A DNA stretch of 64,000 nucleotides, from contig JAIELX010000054.1 in the NCBI GenBank assembly GCA_019752635.1, positions 124,001 to 188,000 on the forward strand. The letters are read 5' to 3'. Shown here in pieces: positions 61,769 to 64,000 of this stretch; the stretch's first letter is position 1, and every line of letters begins with the position of its first letter. Made by a program: the position numbers and the translations under genes. The notes under the pieces are model-generated. The model was not told where the DNA came from. It did no database searches and was given only the letters and a program-made list of their open reading frames with translations. Source of the stretch: Candidatus Obscuribacterales bacterium. Its GTDB lineage: Bacteria; Cyanobacteriota; Vampirovibrionia; Obscuribacterales; Obscuribacteraceae.

Positions 61769-62722
61769 CTAGCGATCAAGAGTGCGGACTCTTAGATTTT
61801 GACTGATTGTTCCTTGCCAGCGTATGTGAATATCGTCGGTGGGGCTGCCGCTAACCGCAGCGACCGCATTCTCGACGATAGCGGCTGCTTCTTCGGCGGA
61901 AACGCCTGCGGCAATGCGACAAGCATTGTCCGCAACTTCCTTTCCCGTGCCGTTCAAATGACGCACGTGAGCGCCAATGGCGATTCCAATTGCAAAATTT
62001 GCTGCATGCTTATCAGCACGCGCTCGCAAGTAAGTCAGTGACGTCTCCGATAGGTTGCCTACATGAGAAACGGCCACGCCGACCCCAACCCACAGATCTG
62101 CCTGTCTTTCCTTCTCGAATCTCTCAACGGTTTCGCAAGTTCGCTGGACATCTCCGCCAGCTTGAAACCAAATACTTCTGCCCAGACCCTGGTCAAAAAC
62201 TTTCGAGCCTTGAACGCATAACGAACGACGAGTGCGAACGCGTCGCTCAATAAATTTGTCGGGGTGCAGCAAACCTTGTTGGAAGCCCAGACCGTCAACA
62301 ACAAACCATTGCCAAAGTGAAGTCATTGATTTTGTGGTTTCGACTTTGCCGCCGAAGAGACCCAACGCCATTCCGAGAGCGGTGTGGATTTCGTAGGGAT
62401 GTCTTGTTTCAATTTCGCTGCGCAGAGTGTTCCAACGTTTATGCTTCGCGGGGGTCAGGTGGTCGCTCAAAGCGAGTCCCATGGCATTGCCTTCTAAGAA
62501 CACTCCGAGATACTGCACTTTGCCTGCAGCGAATGATGCTGCTTCCGCAAGTACATGGTTGCCGCTTAAACCGCGAAACAATCCCTTGAGGAAAACATCG
62601 CTGGTCGCTCGTAATTCGTCCTCGTAGGCGTTGCCGCTTTTACCAGTCTCATTTGTGACTAGAGAAAGCAGTGGCTTCCAGACTCGGTCTTTTAGCGGAA
62701 CCTTAGATGCCTGAGATCTCAA
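61769..62722 (-). CDS. DUF1702 family protein
   Basis: This 317-residue protein starts at TTG 62722 (GGGGA about seven bases upstream). It contains DUF1702-style features: FLEGNAMGLALSDHL, EIHTALGMALGLFGGKVETTKS, WFVVDGLGFQQGLLH, GLGRSIWFQAGGDVQRTC and DLWVGVGVAVSHVGNL. DUF1702 genes accompany enediyne polyketide and UnbU/UnbV genes in actinobacteria. The biochemical role is unknown. Here it lies 233 bp downstream of the UnbU-like gene, on the same strand. Confidence 0.82.
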   Translation of the reverse strand: MRSQASKVPLKDRVWKPLLSLVTNETGKSGNAYEDELRATSDVFLKGLFRGLSGNHVLAEAASFAAGKVQYLGVFLEGNAMGLALSDHLTPAKHKRWNTLRSEIETRHPYEIHTALGMALGLFGGKVETTKSMTSLWQWFVVDGLGFQQGLLHPDKFIERRVRTRRSLCVQGSKVFDQGLGRSIWFQAGGDVQRTCETVERFEKERQADLWVGVGVAVSHVGNLSETSLTYLRARADKHAANFAIGIAIGAHVRHLNGTGKEVADNACRIAAGVSAEEAAAIVENAVAAVSGSPTDDIHIRWQGTISQNLRVRTLDR

Positions 62723-62955
62723 GGAGCTGTCCCCGTCAATAGTGAATATTACGACTGCTTAATTTTTATACCCGGAAACTCAGCAAATTGCTCAATAACG
62801 GTATTAATTGATTAACCGGCTCTAATGATAGCAGTGAGGATTGTCCTGTCAAGTGTTCGCGGGCAAACGCAGAAAGTGGGTCAAAGCCGCTTGCGCTCTG
62901 CCCTGATGGATTTGTCCCGGCAAGTTCGGCTTGTTTAATCTTTCGTGTCCGAAGA

Positions 62956-63933
62956 TTAAACCGCAGTGGATAATGCGCCGGTCTGCGGGGTTTTAGTTTT
63001 GCGGATAACGTCGGCCAGGTAGAGCCAGATTCCGCGCGAGGTGCTGACCAGCACCAGCGCGCCAAAAAGTCCGTAGACCTGGTGTGAAACCTGAATCAAG
63101 CCGTAGACGGTCGCAACTGCCAATCCAAAAGCAATCTGGGCTCTTTTGTCGAATGGCGTGGTGGCCGGATCCGGAATCATATATAGGGTGAAGATGATGA
63201 ATGCGGAGCTGGTCATTGGAATCAGTGGTGCCACAAGCGGAACTCCGACGATAAGGTGGCGCAAGAATGCTTGCGTTAGAAAGCCGCCCAGCCAGGCTAG
63301 CACAAGTGGCAGTCTCCCTGTAGCCATGCTGTGCACCCCGATTCCGGAGGCGAGGATGATGGCCGGCACAATCCAATTCCACGCGCCTGTTGCGTGCCCC
63401 ATGAAGTGATACGGTGGCGCGATGCTTACCCACGGACAGAGAAACAGCGTCACGACTATTGCGAAGTTCGACGGGTTGAGGAAGTGTTGGGTTTTGCCGC
63501 CGCCCAGAGGCGCTCGAAAGACTACCTTTGATGCTATGGCGACGATCGAGGCGAAGGCGAACGGTAACAGCAGCTTATTGGGCAAAAGTAGCATCCCGAG
63601 CGCAATTCCGGAAATCAGCGCCGGCGCGAAGAACGTGAGCAATCCTAAAGGATCTTTCTTCAGGCGTACTGGCCGCCCTGTGATTTTTGCGTGAAGGACA
63701 TCGAAGAAAACTTGTGCTGCACAAGCGGTCCCTGTCGCGGTAAGCAGTTGCGCCCAGCTTTGCTCGAAACCAAGAACGGTATGTCCGAACAGATTCCACA
63801 CTACAAGCAAACCTACAAAATAGAGCAGCGCAAAAGTTCTCCGCTTTTCACTGTGTTGAGGGTACAGCAGCGCGGTCGCTGGTTGTGTTTGGTCTGCGAC
63901 TGGAATTTGTGGCGATGAGTTTGGATTGCTCAC
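62956..63933 (-). CDS. UnbU-like membrane protein (RnfD/NqrB-related)
   Basis: GTG 63933, with GGGAGA nine bases upstream, is preferred over ATG 63972, which lacks a ribosome-binding site. The product has about 325 residues and eight membrane helices. Segments QHFLNPSNFAIVVTLFLCPW, APPYHFMGHATGAWNWIVPAI and ATGRLPLVLAWLGGFLTQAF fit the UnbU-type family of enediyne loci, which is related to NQR2/RnfD electron-transport subunits (IPDPATTPFDKRAQIAFG). It may move electrons or ions in the membrane. The upstream region is cut by the window edge. Confidence 0.8.
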   Translation of the reverse strand: MSNPNSSPQIPVADQTQPATALLYPQHSEKRRTFALLYFVGLLVVWNLFGHTVLGFEQSWAQLLTATGTACAAQVFFDVLHAKITGRPVRLKKDPLGLLTFFAPALISGIALGMLLLPNKLLLPFAFASIVAIASKVVFRAPLGGGKTQHFLNPSNFAIVVTLFLCPWVSIAPPYHFMGHATGAWNWIVPAIILASGIGVHSMATGRLPLVLAWLGGFLTQAFLRHLIVGVPLVAPLIPMTSSAFIIFTLYMIPDPATTPFDKRAQIAFGLAVATVYGLIQVSHQVYGLFGALVLVSTSRGIWLYLADVIRKTKTPQTGALSTAV

Positions 63934-64000
63934 GAGTGGGTTTCTCCCGTTCCTAGTTCGATCCTGTGCCATCCGGGCCGAGTCTTGTAGGAGCTCTTAA

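Noticed and set aside
1..64000. tRNA, rRNA or transposase genes
   Set aside because: Gaps were read by eye for cloverleaf-like or IS-like features and nothing convincing was found; a tRNA search program would be decisive.

Overview
The window looks like chromosomal DNA from a diderm, non-parasitic bacterium with a large accessory gene load. The evidence is a TolC/HlyD/ABC type I exporter, OmpH/Skp-like periplasmic proteins, TatA, two PilT-type ATPases, and many secreted or tetratricopeptide-rich proteins of unknown function. GC appears close to 50 percent and GTG/TTG starts are common. This mixture recalls Obscuribacterales-type Vampirovibrionia (Melainabacteria). That assignment is an impression from gene content, not a computed placement. 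No rRNA, tRNA, CRISPR array, transposase or phage gene was recognised.

Layout. 1-2513 (minus, cut by the left edge) is a large protein with a papain/calpain-like cysteine peptidase signature followed by a helical solenoid. 2855-10089 (plus) carries tatA, uvrB, a methyltransferase, a secreted protein, and a pilus-like set (SAF/CpaB-like protein plus two PilT-family ATPases) closed by a strong terminator. 10240-10610 is a degenerate array of about 25 bp tandem repeats. 10759-13102 (minus) is a DUF3592-like / pteridine-reductase-like SDR / glycosyltransferase operon. 13498-20902 holds small secreted proteins, a self-contained operon of three cysteine-cluster secreted proteins with its own promoter, palindrome and terminator (16610-17620), a thioesterase, and a stand-alone LigD-type polymerase. 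21110-26226 has an aminotransferase with its Lrp regulator, a flavin reductase-like protein, an exported PVLxE-repeat protein, a two-finger PARP-type zinc-finger protein and a quinone oxidoreductase.

26234-29928 is a divergent signalling pair: a 964-residue double histidine kinase and an OmpR-type regulator. 30008-39413 has a DMT transporter, Sel1 and TPR proteins, an exported TPR-caspase fusion and several membrane proteins. 39454-44077 has an ABM-domain protein, a cysteine-desulfurase-like enzyme, guanine deaminase, DUF1475 and a secreted unknown. 44292-48966 is a complete type I secretion operon, followed by a trypsin-like protease, a doubled Skp-like protein, a SnoaL-like protein and a Gly-rich surface-type protein. 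55311-60708 has a PAS-containing histidine kinase, an oxidoreductase, an alpha/beta hydrolase and an AhpD-like protein. 61769-63933 has DUF1702 and UnbU-like genes, the companions usually seen around enediyne-type loci. That operon may continue past the right edge.

The most unusual items are the CC-motif peptide operon, the zf-PARP protein without a PARP catalytic domain, the double kinase whose two halves are degenerate in complementary ways, the tandem repeat array, and the UnbU/DUF1702 pair. Functional statements rest on motifs read by eye; no database search was run.
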